From assembly GCA_006386115.1 (NCBI GenBank), contig VFIW01000096.1:94709-158708 (forward strand): 64,000 nucleotides of DNA, written 5' to 3'. Under the pieces are notes generated by a model. That model worked only from the letters and a program-made list of their open reading frames with translations, ran no database searches and had not been told where the DNA came from. How positions within the stretch are numbered: position 1 is the stretch's first letter; every line of letters begins with the position of its first letter. Positions 20,025 to 31,400 of this stretch are shown one piece after another. Origin of the DNA: Globisporangium splendens. Its lineage: Eukaryota; Oomycota; Peronosporomycetes; Pythiales; Pythiaceae. The translations under genes were made by a program, and so were the position numbers.

Positions 20025-21077
20025 CTAGAAGTGTCTGTCACGGAGAGTGGAAGCAAAGTCGTACTTCGGAAAAGCAGGAACATACTGAACAATCGCATCG
20101 ATGCGCGTCTTGATCTCCGGTGTCATCTTGTCAATGAACGCATACGCCTTGAGATTCTCCTCGAACTGAGAAACGCTGGATGCACCGAGCATGACGGTCG
20201 ACACGTTCTTGTTAGACACACACCAGGCGATCGCGAGTTGCGCAAGCGAGCAACCAAGTTCATCCGCGATGATCTTCAGCTCGTCGGCTTTGGCGGCCTT
20301 CACAGACCAGTCCGGAATAAGTGAGGTAATCCAATCATTCGACAAACGAGATCCCTCTGGAATCCCCTGGCTGTACTTGCCCGTCAAAATGCCAGAGGCG
20401 AGTGGCGACCAGGTTGTAAGACCGAGTTTGTACTTCTTGTACAGGTTCACAAAGTCAAACTCCACACGGGAGCGCTCAAAAATGTGGTATTCAGGCTGCT
20501 CCACGACCGGACGGATGAGTCCAAGGCGATCGGCGACCTCGCACGCTTCGATAATGTCGGCGGACTTCCACTCACTGGTTCCCCAGTAGAACGCCCAGCC
20601 CTGATTGATGACAAAGTTCATTGCTCGAACCGTTTCTTCGATAGGAGTATGCTTATCAGGGCGGTGGCAGAAGATCACATCGACGTAGTCCAACTGCAAG
20701 CGCTTGAGCGACGCCTTCGTTCCTTCGACGATGTGCTTGCGACTGAGCCCCTGGTCGTTTGGACCCGGGTTAGCCTTCGAGCCAAAGTACATCTTGGTGC
20801 TGATCACTAGGTCTTCGCGAGCCCACACCCCGTTCTTGATGCCTTTTTGGATAACCTCACCGAAAATAGTCTCTGATTTTCCTTGAGCGTACATCTCGGC
20901 CGTGTCGAAGAAGTTGATCCCAGCTTCAAACGCCTTGACGATCAAGTCGTACGCAGGGTCGCCTTCCACCTTGTCGCCGAACATCATCACGCCGAACGAG
21001 AGGGCAGACACGAGCAAACCGGTGTTGCCCAAGTAGCGGTACTTCATGTTGTGCGTCATTGGTGCTGGAGTCGCCAT
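20025..21077 (-). CDS. Kv-beta-like aldo/keto reductase, array copy 1
   Basis: 350 residues starting MATPAPMTHNMKYRYL. Tetrad Asp58, Tyr63 (FFDTAEMY), Lys95 (VISTK), His138 (FCHRPD); cofactor segment MLGASS near residue 295. It differs from the other three array copies by at most one residue (Phe in VPAFPKYD; copies 2 and 4 have Leu). Compared with older paralogues it has MYFGSK after the Lys and CVSN for CASN. An Inr-like CTCAATCT lies 24-31 bases upstream. Four nearly identical open copies would raise dosage if all are expressed. Confidence 0.96.
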   Translation of the reverse strand: MATPAPMTHNMKYRYLGNTGLLVSALSFGVMMFGDKVEGDPAYDLIVKAFEAGINFFDTAEMYAQGKSETIFGEVIQKGIKNGVWAREDLVISTKMYFGSKANPGPNDQGLSRKHIVEGTKASLKRLQLDYVDVIFCHRPDKHTPIEETVRAMNFVINQGWAFYWGTSEWKSADIIEACEVADRLGLIRPVVEQPEYHIFERSRVEFDFVNLYKKYKLGLTTWSPLASGILTGKYSQGIPEGSRLSNDWITSLIPDWSVKAAKADELKIIADELGCSLAQLAIAWCVSNKNVSTVMLGASSVSQFEENLKAYAFIDKMTPEIKTRIDAIVQYVPAFPKYDFASTLRDRHF

Positions 21078-21100
21078 CTTGAAACTAGTTAGTGGAGTGG

Positions 21101-21108
21101 AGATTGAG
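21101..21108 (-). promoter_or_regulatory. Inr-like element of the array AKR genes
   Basis: Minus-strand CTCAATCT matches YTCANTYY and lies just upstream of the conserved TCAAGATGGC start. The same element occurs in units 2 (35260-35267), 3 (40416-40423) and 4 (45576-45583). Confidence 0.45.
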
Positions 21109-21313
21109 GTCGTTGCGGTTGCAGTTCAAATCCGAAATGAGTCCCAATCTAATCCACTCCCAGCAAGTCATCACTGGGTAGTTGCGGTCGTTTGAGGGAG
21201 AAACAGCCACCCCCTCCTAGAGTGATCCATATATTTCCGTTTATGCATTGATTACTCTAGGTTGTACACAGGTTTTCAATGTGGATAGCGACAGAATGCA
21301 GGTCGCCAAGGAC

Positions 21314-21391
21314 CCTGGAGGCAGCGGTTGGGCACTTATCCGCCTGAATGAACGAAGCAATCGATGGGAACTCGAAGCGTGCGGCTACTAG
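21314..21391 (+). mobile_element. Old LINE RNase H scrap in the AKR flank (unit 1)
   Basis: Reads PGGSGWALIRLNERSNRWELEACGY then TAG, matching the start of the LINE RNase H domain over about 26 codons. It has its own substitutions and sits at the same place in all four units (35473, 40629, 45789), so it predates the array. Confidence 0.85.
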
Positions 21392-21684
21392 AAAGGGACA
21401 TTCACGTGCGTTGCAACATGCATACAATCCCTCTGTGTATACGAGGAAGTCGACCAGCACGCGGACTGAATATTGCATCCTATCTTGCGAAGAACCGCCG
21501 CAGCTCTAGTGGTTAAACCTGGTCGTGCGCAATAGCCGCAGGCTTGCTGTGTGGTGCGTAAACGCGGTGATTATCACCACCATGCAAAGGGTGGAGTAAT
21601 CGCTGACGGTGATTACAAATGTCTAGATTATAATCCAGAGTTTCTGCGCAAAAGTCAGAGCCAAAAGCCCTTGTTTAATTTACG
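21392..21684. other. AKR 5' flank shared by all units
   Basis: Non-coding. Contains AGCTCTAGTGGTTAAACC (a tRNA A-box-like stretch without a B box) and the palindrome GGTGATTATCACC near 21570. Identical in the four units apart from a few bases. Confidence 0.4.
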
Positions 21685-21877
21685 TTCGACCTTCGTCGAC
21701 GATTCCGCCGTCTTTCTGAAACGAGGGAAACAGCTGCCTCGACTGATGCAGCTGCTGTCCGAGTTCGGTCAGCAATCAGGTCTGCACGTGCAACCAACGA
21801 AAAGCAGCTACATCTGTCTCAACACAGCAGTAGTCCAGGAACAAAGATGCGGCATTCCGGTCCTGAAGCATGGAGAG
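21685..21877 (+). mobile_element. Forward LINE piece (RT motif region), unit 1
   Basis: Codes for STFVDDSAVFLK, the reverse transcriptase catalytic box, up to VLKHGER, and then runs into (GA)n. Its left joint is the same as in units 2-4: LINE sequence starts at TTCGACC directly after TTTACG. Confidence 0.9.
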
Positions 21878-24565
21878 AGAGAGAGAAGGTAATTCTATTG
21901 AACTTATGGTCTACATACAGTTTAAGAATTCCTGAGTCTCATTAACACTGCTGACAGTGAGATGTTTCTTAGTTTCGACGGTATGGCACCGATATCATTG
22001 TCGAGTAGAGCTGCGACTTGGGACATAACAACTTGATCATTTCCCCGCGATTCGTCGGTGAGTATCTTCGCATTCTTGGAGATCATTGCCATGTTGGCGA
22101 GAAGATCGGCCATTTTGTTTTGTTCTCGTTTTGTGTGATTCCAGGAGGTCCACGCAAAGTTGGCGATGATTTGGTTTACCCGAACTGCTAGTGGCTGCAA
22201 CTCGGTCTGGCGTATTGAGGCGAACCCGTTCTGGGATGCGATAATCATTTGGCTGTCTCCGAAGACTTCCAACTTGACTTCATAATGCTGTAGGTAGTGT
22301 GCACTGTATGCCAGACCATCTTTCAGCGCGCTGTATTCGCACCAATTGTTCGTGACTTCTGGTCCCATGGACGCATAGCCGCATGCTTTGAGTTCCCATC
22401 GATTGCTGCGTTCATTCAGGAAGATGAGTGCCCATCCGCTGCCTCCTGGACCTGGGTTGCTGCGTGCACCTCCATCGAAATACAAACGCGCCGTCGTCCC
22501 ATTCTTCAAGTTGGCGCGACAAGTCTTGTCTCTCCAGTACGCTGAGCAGTTGGCTCAGGCAAGTTGCATCGATCTTTTCTCCTTTGAGCGTTCTCATCCG
22601 ATGAGCCACAGCCCGCACTTGCATCACACACGCTGTCCACACTCGCTGGGTACTTTCTTCAATAGTGAGATGTTGCCGTTCATGCACTATTTCCACTCTC
22701 GTTCTCCACAGCAAAACTGGGATGCTTGATGTGACGATAAACCAAAGTTTCTGTAGTGCTGTCGAGTGTTCCGGAGTAATGAACCCGAAGTGCTTTTCCA
22801 ATTCCCGGAGCAAAGATCGTTGACCTGGCGGGGCTGTGCGACTAGCAATCTGAGGCAGGAAGAGGTTGAGTGCTTGATTCGTCAATGTTCGACCCATCCA
22901 TCTCCGAGGAAGGCCGTCCACGCGGCTTGTGCTCGCTTGCAACTCCAGACTATGTGTGAGATAGTTTCTTTTGTCTCCCCACATCCGGCATTGCTTGGAC
23001 ACGCCGAAGACTCGATCCTTCCCGGATGGAACAGGTTGAGCTGCATCGTAGAAATCCGGTATGTCGTCCACATCTGATACGGCGTAAGACATCCTCGTTG
23101 TTTCCATAGATCTGCTGGTAGTCGATACTGCACATGACTGTACCACTGATCAGTTTTCGCGACTTCGTTGAGCTTGTCTATGAGTCCTCCGAGACCTTGA
23201 TGCAACTTGCTGTGCAGCCTCCGTGTTCGTGCTTGATCAATTGTCTTCTGGATGCTGTTTGGGGGCGTACGTTCATGCACCAGCCACGGACAGTGCGTCG
23301 TGAGCGGGTGAGGCTTGAATGTCCACCCTGTGGTCTTTATTTCTTCTTCGATCATTGCAACGTCTTGTTGACAAGTAGCATCCCCGGACCAGTCGGTCAC
23401 TGTCCAGAGAACTCCGTTTGCTTGCCGTTGCATCTGGATGTAGTCCGTGTGGCTCCCCTCCGATACTGGCACAGCGATGATGGTTCCCATGCCATTGCTG
23501 ATCCACTTGTACTCTCGTTTTGTGTGTTTCCTGCTCCACGGCTCCTGGTGACTGTTCAACTGGTTGCCTGCATCGATTTCTATCTCTGGTGAGCATAGAA
23601 TGATGCTGGTTACGAGTTTTCGCAAGGTGGTCATTCGTTTGAACGTGAGAGTCGCCGTCGTGGTTGGTATCCGCACGGAGAACACTCGCTCTTCCTCCCG
23701 TCTCACGTTGAAGCTGGTCAAATTGCATTCCTTCAGGAAAGGAACCGTTTTGACTGTATACTGCTCGCCTTGACTGTCGATTATCCAGGGGTTGTCGTTC
23801 CACTGAAAGGATGGCCAGAACGCTCGAGTCTCTTCCGATAGTTGATGAATCGTCTGCTCAGGCTTCCTCCCAAAGTACACACCTACACGTCCGTCTGATC
23901 TCCACTCAAGGTCCAGGGTCGGTAGCAAGGATTCCATTTGCTGCTTCAGATCGTCTTTCCACGCGGGACTGCGTCCCTCTGCCGCCACCAAGTCTTCACA
24001 GAGATACTCCCACCCGAGTCTGTGAATATTGTTTGTCTGGTACAGCCTTGTCTGTGCGTTCTGGCTTCGCTCCTTTGGTGAAATCGCGCAACACCCCCAG
24101 TTTTGACTTATGTCCCGATGCACTTGTTCATGCCAAGCCTCTGTATACTTGTCTCGCGCTCGCTGTAGCCACCGAGTTGTCCGCCGCATCTCTTGTCGCT
24201 TTACTGCAAGACGTATTGAATAGAGACCTATGCCTCCTTCCTTGACTGGCAAGTAGAGCAGGGAAGGACTCACCTTGTGCCTCGTGCCGTCTGTGCCGAG
24301 TGTCGATTGCCACAGAAACTGCTTTTGTAGATTCACTAGCTGATCCACGACCTTCGCTGGGGGCTTGATGTAGCCGGCAGTGAACAGAATCGACGGCAGT
24401 AAGACCGAATTCAGTATAAGCACTCTCCCCACCACACTGTTGGAGACTTTGGCCGCGATGATCAATCTGGTTCGGAGCTTTTGCAGGCGGTCCTCCCAAT
24501 TAGCTTGCGTGATGTTCCCGGTACCTATTTGGATGCCAAGGTACCTCACCGTCTCTCCATGCTTC
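21873..24565 (-). mobile_element. Inverted LINE 3' half, unit 1
   Basis: Minus-strand LINE sequence from just after the RT motif (HGETVRYLGIQIG at about 24565) to the tail, (GA)n on the plus strand at 21873-21886. Long frames remain: 24563-22882 (post-RT region with zinc residues CPSNAGC...HIVWSC), then a frameshift near 22900, the connecting part to about 22412, another shift near 22500, and RNase H 22509-21922 with all motifs. Two shifts make it non-functional. It lies head to head with LINE B: the outer end CCGTCTCTCCATGCTTCA abuts the LINE B 5' end CACTTTCGATCTAGCC. Confidence 0.9.
21922..22509 (-). pseudogene. LINE RNase H domain, inverted copy unit 1
   Basis: Complete RNase HI-like domain: YFDGGARSNPGPGGSGW (Asp), WCEYSALKDGL (Glu), VFGDSQ (Asp), and a C-terminal NHTKREQNKMADLLANMA. 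Cut off from the upstream ORF2 by a frameshift. It degrades RNA in RNA/DNA hybrids during reverse transcription in LINEs that have it. Confidence 0.85.
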
Positions 24566-24749
24566 ACTTTCGATCTAGCCTTATAAAGGACAGACAGCCT
24601 TGGTACCAGCTGTTTGTATCGAGAGTATAAGTACCACGACGACAATCGACAGGCCACTACAAAGATCATCGGAAAGGGGTGAGTATACTGAACTGAGTAT
24701 ACAAGCCTCTATAAAGAGCGACAAGCGAAAGCTTTCTCCTGAGGCCTCC

Positions 24750-26324
24750 ATGATGAATATGGAGCAACCAAAGGAGGGGGCTGCGCGGAAGGAAGCTCCG
24801 GACGGAGTTTCCACGAAGACAGCCATCACGCTGCGGAGTGGGCAGGCGCAAGTCGACGCCGAGATGGCAGTACGAGCGTCACAGCACAGGAAAGGGGGAG
24901 CCCCAGATCCTGTGCGCACGAACGAAACGGTCCAATTAAATGCAGGAGGACAAGACAAGTCTGGGGCCATTGAGGAGGGCACGACACCAACGCGTGCAGA
25001 AGGCGCTCGGAAAGAAGCGTCGACGGAGACTGCACCAGTGGAGAGATACGAAGCCCTCGCCGCGAAGCTGCGTGTGTCACCAAACGCGGTCAACAGAGTG
25101 GAGATTGAATACGAAGTGCGGTTAATTTTCACAGCTCTCTACAACGGGATGCGGATTCTGGAGAAACAAAAAAAGGCGAACGACAATTGCCCAACACTCA
25201 ACGGAGAAGAAGCGGACGCGCTGGTGGACCTATTCCGTCTACTGGCAATTGAAAAGGGAAAATCCTTTCCGGAGTGGAAGCGGACGATCCAAGATTTATG
25301 CAAGGATATGCACCGGTCGTCGTGGACAGTGGTAGCGCTTATCCAAAAGAGAATTGACCAAAACAGGCTCGCAGCAGAAACCAAGGCTTCGCCATGGGGT
25401 TCGCAATCGAGCACCAGCACTCAAACAAACGTCAAAGAGCAAGGCACCCAGCCCTTCATTTTCAAATCGAACAAATACTCGGAGGAGGAACAACGCAACA
25501 TGATCCGACACTGCAAGCAAAAGTTCGAGTACTCAGTGACCCTGCGCCAGACGACAACGATGGAATGGGATATCATGCTAGCGATCGTGGAAGGCGAACT
25601 CCTGATTCGACACTTGCCTCAATTCCTTCGACGAGTATGTGATGGGGACACTCTCTTCCGTTTCCAGAACACCATCGCAGCTCAGGTGGAAGGAGAGCTG
25701 GTCGGCAAATTATCGGATGCGACACAAGTCTACAAAGATCATCAGTCGACCGGACGAATCGTGGAAGCCATCTTGCAAGCAGCGAGATGAACATGGCCTT
25801 GTTTAAGAATACTTGAAGAAGACGACAGGCAAGCGATTCCACGGTTACCCACTCGATATGTGTGGTCCAAGATCCCATCAATCGCAGCTCTGGGAGGTGC
25901 TCTTTGAAGAGAAATCGTGTCCAAAACGCTTATCGATGTCAGACGAATTATTTGGCGAGGGCGAACGATCATCCTTCACCACGCATCCAAGTACCGAATG
26001 GCTCCTTGTTTAATCTGCGGGGCAGCGGGACATTTCGCGCGAACGTGTAAGGCAACGGAACAGGAACTAAAAACTAACAACTGTATTCACGCAGACGATG
26101 AGATCGTGAGTAAACTCCCGAGAAAGCCAGCCACTTTCACCAGTGCAGCGGAAATTAAGGAGTCTGTCTCAGATGGCATTGACAAAAAGAAACAGCCACT
26201 TCAACCCGCAACAGAGAATCCTCACGCCAGTGGGGAAAACGAGCCGAGCGAGAACACGAATCCCGTGACGCCTGATGAGACAAACACGTCCAGCCCACAA
26301 CCGAACTCCAACCCAAAAATCTAA
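24750..26324 (+). CDS. LINE B ORF1 (gag-like), two in-frame TGA codons
   Basis: Same layout as LINE A ORF1: 346 codons to TGA 25788-25790, second TGA at 25905-25907, CCHC knuckle (CLICGAAGHFARTC), end at 26324. The upstream 50 codons to a TTG at 24600 are open too, so initiation could be earlier. Virtually identical to A beyond its first residues. Confidence 0.75.
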
Positions 26325-26395
26325 CAAAAAATGTGTCGTTTACGGTGAAAACAGGAATTTCAGTACAACAAACCGGCAATCTCAAAGAACAGGCG

Positions 26396-27355
26396 ATGGC
26401 GAAACCAAACGATGGAGCAGCGAATACAAAAGGACCCGCGCCAAAGGCAAGCCAGAAAAACGGTCCAAGACAAATTTCCAAGGATGACATCCGATGGGCA
26501 AAAGAGCTGATGCGCTTCAGACGAGATATGGACGAGTTAATGAAGGTGCACGTGGAAAGACAAACCGAGCTCAACCCGAATCGCAACGACATCATGGACT
26601 GGGATGGGGAGTACACGCTTCAAGACGTGATGGACGCCAACGGACTTGCAGAAGCAACAACACCACCTACCGGAAATTGCCAATTTTATGCAGTGGCGGA
26701 AGCGATGCTCCAAATCGTGCATGACAACATGGCAAATGAGAAGCTGCTCGAGGCCACGGCGAGCAGAATCAAGCAAAGCATGAACGCGGCCGCACGTCTC
26801 AACTTCGATCTCGAATTCCCTGAAGGAACTCATTTGGGAATACTCGAAGCACTGGGGAGAGGGGATCGAAAAATGAGCCCAAAAGAAAGGAAAGCAGATG
26901 TCCTCAACTATTTCAGTGATATCGCAGGTAGCTCCTCCAGTCGATCTTCCACGTTGCCAGGGTCCCTGTGGGGTGGCCCGGAGTCCATGTGGATGGCTGC
27001 CAAGGCTTTGCAGAGAAAAACCTTCGTGCTGATCGAGACAACGTACAGAGACCGTAAGGGCTTTGCAATTTACAAGCCGCAATCCAGAGTCCATGAAGGC
27101 GGCCAGTTTTTGTCAGCCAAAGAATATGTGTGCACGGGGAAGCAATGGGAAGACGAGCTCCGTCAAGACAGAAACGAAGCAGAGGCCACGAGCAGTCCGC
27201 TACCAATTGTGATGAAATTCGCAAACGAACACTACAACAGTCTGCACTTCAGAACCCTTAACGACCCAACGCCACTGGCGAATATGACGAGCTCATCATT
27301 AGCGAAGCATCTCCAAGGATCCGAGAGGAGCAAGACGGTGTTCAAGACGGACTGA
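26396..27355 (+). CDS. LINE B OTU-like cysteine protease ORF
   Basis: 319 codons, identical in the catalytic parts to LINE A: Cys95 in TGNCQF, WGG motif, His279 in EHYNSL, Thr in place of the usual Asp before GNC. The TGA at 27353-27355 is followed in frame by further open sequence (SGQFDSERETDDS). Confidence 0.8.
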   Translation: MAKPNDGAANTKGPAPKASQKNGPRQISKDDIRWAKELMRFRRDMDELMKVHVERQTELNPNRNDIMDWDGEYTLQDVMDANGLAEATTPPTGNCQFYAVAEAMLQIVHDNMANEKLLEATASRIKQSMNAAARLNFDLEFPEGTHLGILEALGRGDRKMSPKERKADVLNYFSDIAGSSSSRSSTLPGSLWGGPESMWMAAKALQRKTFVLIETTYRDRKGFAIYKPQSRVHEGGQFLSAKEYVCTGKQWEDELRQDRNEAEATSSPLPIVMKFANEHYNSLHFRTLNDPTPLANMTSSSLAKHLQGSERSKTVFKTD

Positions 27356-27394
27356 TCTGGTCAATTCGATTCCGAACGAGAAACAGACGATTCG

Positions 27395-28413
27395 ATGGAG
27401 GACAGCGACAATTCCAGTTTGGGAGAGTCAGTGTGGACTCCATCGCTGGACGAGCGAGAAAAGTTCGAGCCAAACCAGCTCAGCGGACAACACGGCTGGT
27501 CGTTCGCATCTCAGGAGAATCAGCTTGTGGTACATCACTCGCCCACAACCGAGTTACCTCAACAACCCAGGAAGCGAGATAGAGACGAAACCCTGATGCT
27601 CACAGCAATAGATGGTGACGTCGCGATAAACCTGAACAGCCCCAATGTCCCCCTCAAGAAAACCAAAACGCTCTCGAGACGTTTGGCGATCGAAGGAGAC
27701 TCCATGCAGAAACGAAGAGACCTCGAGCGACGCTGCAGGAGCATTGGGAAGGGTTCCAGGAGCAATGGAAGCAAGAAACCAAATGCCCCTTTCCTCTGCT
27801 CTCGTCCAATCGTGATGTATGGGCGCAGGCAGCTCTCAATGAGTGGGAGCGAATTCTAGCGATGTTGAAGACGTCGCCAGGGCCGCATCACGTACTGAAT
27901 CATCTCAGCGGGCCAACGCTAGTGGACTTGACGCAAGTTCTGCGCGAACAGGTGATTGAGGAAGGGCTCAAACGTCTTGTACACCGCACCGATCAAGTAG
28001 AAACCAGGGTATGGATCACAGGTTGGTTTGACAGGATTGCAACGGCAACCACGAAGCAACAACGGGCCGCACTGCTCAACTCCAAGGAAGACTGGTTGAC
28101 GCTTGGAAAAATGAAGTACGGTGGGCTCGAAGTTCTGCGACTTTGTCACCCGACCCAGCAAGAGAAGCTCAGTCGCTACATCATCTGCACAGTGGTGTAT
28201 GAGGAGGAGCTGCAGACGTTCAGGTCCAGTGACGCCGAAGACCCACACAACCTGTACGAGGCGATTGAAGACTTGTGTGCGATGTTGAAGCAAACCAGAG
28301 AACTCAAAGCAGCCTTCAAGAGTGGAGAGGAGCTCAGCGAATGGTCAGCTCTTTCGGTGATCATGGCTCAAGTGACCATGGAAGTGGACTCGGTCGAGCC
28401 TTCAAGGTACTAA
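27395..28413 (+). pseudogene. LINE B linker ORFs, frameshifted
   Basis: 27395-27859 and 27862-28413 correspond to one protein-like stretch with a frame change near 27730, as in LINE A. Ends VEPSRY and TAA about 50 bases before ORF2. Function not recognised; it may be the C-terminal part of a larger ORF1. Confidence 0.55.
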
Positions 28414-28462
28414 AGGCGCGACACCAACAGGTAACCAAGGTGGCAGTAGCCCAGGCACAGAA

Positions 28463-31400
28463 ATGTACGCCGCGCTACATGCCCTCAAGAATGCATTTTA
28501 CAAAAATCAAAAAAAGGAAAAAAGACCATGTCCAAACACGCTACGGGTATTAACTCAGAACGTGTGCGGATTCAAAAAGAAAGAACGAACAAAATGGTTA
28601 GAGGACCTCAAGGGGGCACTAACCGCAGAAAAGTATGATATCATTTATTTACAGGAGACGAGGATCACCACAGCCAAAGAAGAAAGCAGACTCCGACATT
28701 ACTGGAACCGAATATCGGGGGTTGCAAACCTGGACGAACCAACATCCTTTTGGTCCATCCATCCTGACGCGACCGGCGGAGTGGCAATACTCACAAATCC
28801 GAAGACGATTAGCGAAACACAACTGATCGAGGAATCCAAGTGGACAAATCGCACAGTCGCTATCAAGTCCAAGGGAGTGGTGTGGATTAATGTGTACGCA
28901 CCCAACAAGAAATCAGAGCGAGAACACTTCTTCCGACGCCTAAACAAAGAGTTCGGGACTCATCGTGCAGCAGCAGTGCTCGGAGGTGACTTCAATTGTG
29001 TGCTCGACAAGCAACGGGACCGGTACCAAAGAGGAGTTCGGCTACCTGTGCAGTGCGAGAGTGCAGAACTGAGACGACTAGTGACGGAGTGGAGCATTTA
29101 CGACGCACGGGAGCTAGTGGAGGATCCGGAGTGGCCAGTTCAGAGGGAACCGACGGAGCATTTCACATACTGGAGGAAAAACTCAGCCAGTCGACTCGAC
29201 CGATTCTATATCGCAGGAAACCTGGGCAGCGCCGTGCAATGGGAAGCCATAGAGCTACCCAAGCGCTACTCGGATCACCAAGCAGTGGTGCTGCATATGA
29301 AATGGACGAGTCAACCGCAGAGACCAAAGAGAGTGAACAAGTGCAGGTACCCGATGCGAACCTCGCGTCCTGACTTGGTGCGGACTGGGGAGCAAAAGGC
29401 GATCGCTCACGAGCTGGAGCTGATGCAGAGTGAAGGGTCAATCGTTTGGAACAACCTGGAACAGCGTATCATCAAAGCAATACTGAGAGTAAGTCGAGCA
29501 GAGAAGCGGCAAGTACGAAGATATCGGCAAAAGTTGGAGGATCAGCAGCATCGACCAGCAAACCGCACAAGGCGTCAGCTGATCGAAGAACAAGCAAACG
29601 CGGCAAGGGAGGCAGCAGAGTTCAAATTCGGCAAGTATATGCAAGCAACGCAGGGGGATGTTCGCCACTTCTTTCGGAGGATCGCCAACTGGCAGCGGGA
29701 TCAAACAATTTCGCGATTGGAACCGACTCCCGGAAGGTACCACTCACCAAACGCGAGTCTAGCGGACATCATGGGGGCAGAGTGGCACCAAATCACTGGC
29801 CAGAGCCATGCTGCGGTCCCTCCGCAGAAGGCTGAACAGCGATTTGATGCACTGGTGTACATTCCGGAAACTCGAAAAGTCACAGAAGCGCAAAACCAAG
29901 ATTTGATGGCACCCATCACTGAAAAGGAAGTACGAGAGGCAATCGCGGCTTTACATCGGCATAAGGCAGGTGGCGTGGACAGTCTGAACAATGACTTCTA
30001 CAAGGATTGCGAGGACGTGATGGTCGACGTTTTGGTGCGGGAATTCAACAACATCCAACGCGGGGCAACCATGCCACGATCATTCGATCAAGGAATCGTG
30101 ATACCGTTGCGCAAGAAAGGCGATTCGCCAAACCCCCTCGATTACAGACCAATCACTCTGCTTACGACCACTTACAAGTTGTTTGCAAAAGTCTTGGCAA
30201 CAAGGCTGCAAGACATCCTTCTGTGGATCATCGGGGAAGCACAACAAGGCTTTGTACGCGACCGACTGATGGAGAACTCGATCCTCATCATGCAAGCCGC
30301 ATTGGACAAAGCGTACCACAACAACGGTGAAGGGTTGGATGACGCTCCGGGAATTGCGATGCTTGACTTCATGAAGGCTTACGACACATTGGACAGAGAT
30401 TTTCTGTACCTTGTGCTGAGCAAGTTCGGCTTTGGGCGACAATTTGTGGATTTAGTACGGCGAATGCACTCGGACACTACAGCGCAGTACCTGGTGAACG
30501 GTGAAGTGTCGACAGAATGGGAGGTCAAGTCGGGAATTCGTCAAGGTTGCCCCCTGGCCCCTCTCCTGTTTATCATCGCCGCGGAGATTCTCGCACTAGC
30601 AGTTCAGCAAGACCCCCATCTGGAAGGAATTCGTGTGACCAGATCCGGAGCAGAACCCCATCTCATTTCGACCTTCGTCGACGACTCCGCCGTCTTTCTG
30701 AAACAAGGGAAACAGCTGCCTCGACTGATGCAGCTGCTGTCCGAGTTCGGCCAGCAATCAGGTCTGCACGTGCAACCAACGAAAAGCAGCTACATCTGTC
30801 TCAACACAGCAGTAGTCCAGGAACAAAGATGCGGCATTCCAATTCTGAAGCATGGAGAGACGGTGAGGTACCTTGGCATCCAAATAGGTACCGGGAACAT
30901 CACACAAGCTAATTGGGAGGACCGCCTGCAAAAGCTCCGAACCAGATTGATCATCGCGGCCAAAGTCTCCAACAGTGTGGTGGGGAGAGTGCTGATACTG
31001 AATTCGGTCTTACTGCCGTCGATTCTGTTCACTGCCGGCTACATCAAGCCCCCAGCGAAGGTCGTGGATCAGCTAGTGAATCTACAAAAGCAGTTTTTGT
31101 GGCAATCGACACTCGGCACAGACGGCACGAGGCACAAGGTGAGTCCTTCCCTGCTCTACTTGCCAGTCAAGGAAGGAGGCATAGGTCTCTACTCAATACC
31201 TCTTGCAATAAAGCGACAAGCGATGCGGCGGACAACTCGGTGGATACTGCGAGCGCGAGACAAGTATACAGAAGCTTGGCATGAACAGGTGCATCGGGAC
31301 AAAAGTCAAAACCGGGGATGTTGCGCGATTTCACCAAAGGAGCGAAGCCAGCACGCACAGACAAGGCTGTACCAGACAAACAATATTCACCGACTCGGGT

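Noticed and set aside
21500..21580. tRNA-like A box (AGCTCTAGTGGTTAAACC) in each unit
   Set aside because: No B box, acceptor stem or T arm that would make a tRNA or a clear SINE.
21873..24565. Twin-priming 5' inversion as origin of the inverted LINE
   Set aside because: In twin priming the inverted part is the 5' part; here the inverted piece carries the 3' tail, and the tail lies at the internal joint.
22882..24669. 595-codon frame as one LINE protein starting MIFVVACRLSSW
   Set aside because: The first ~35 codons are read from the antisense of the LINE B 5' end; only the part from HGETVRYLG is LINE coding sequence.
24581..25132. 183-codon minus-strand frame at the start of LINE B (and the same in LINE A and C)
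   Set aside because: Opposite ORF1; Ser/Ala/Pro-rich reading of the complement of a Lys/Glu-rich frame.
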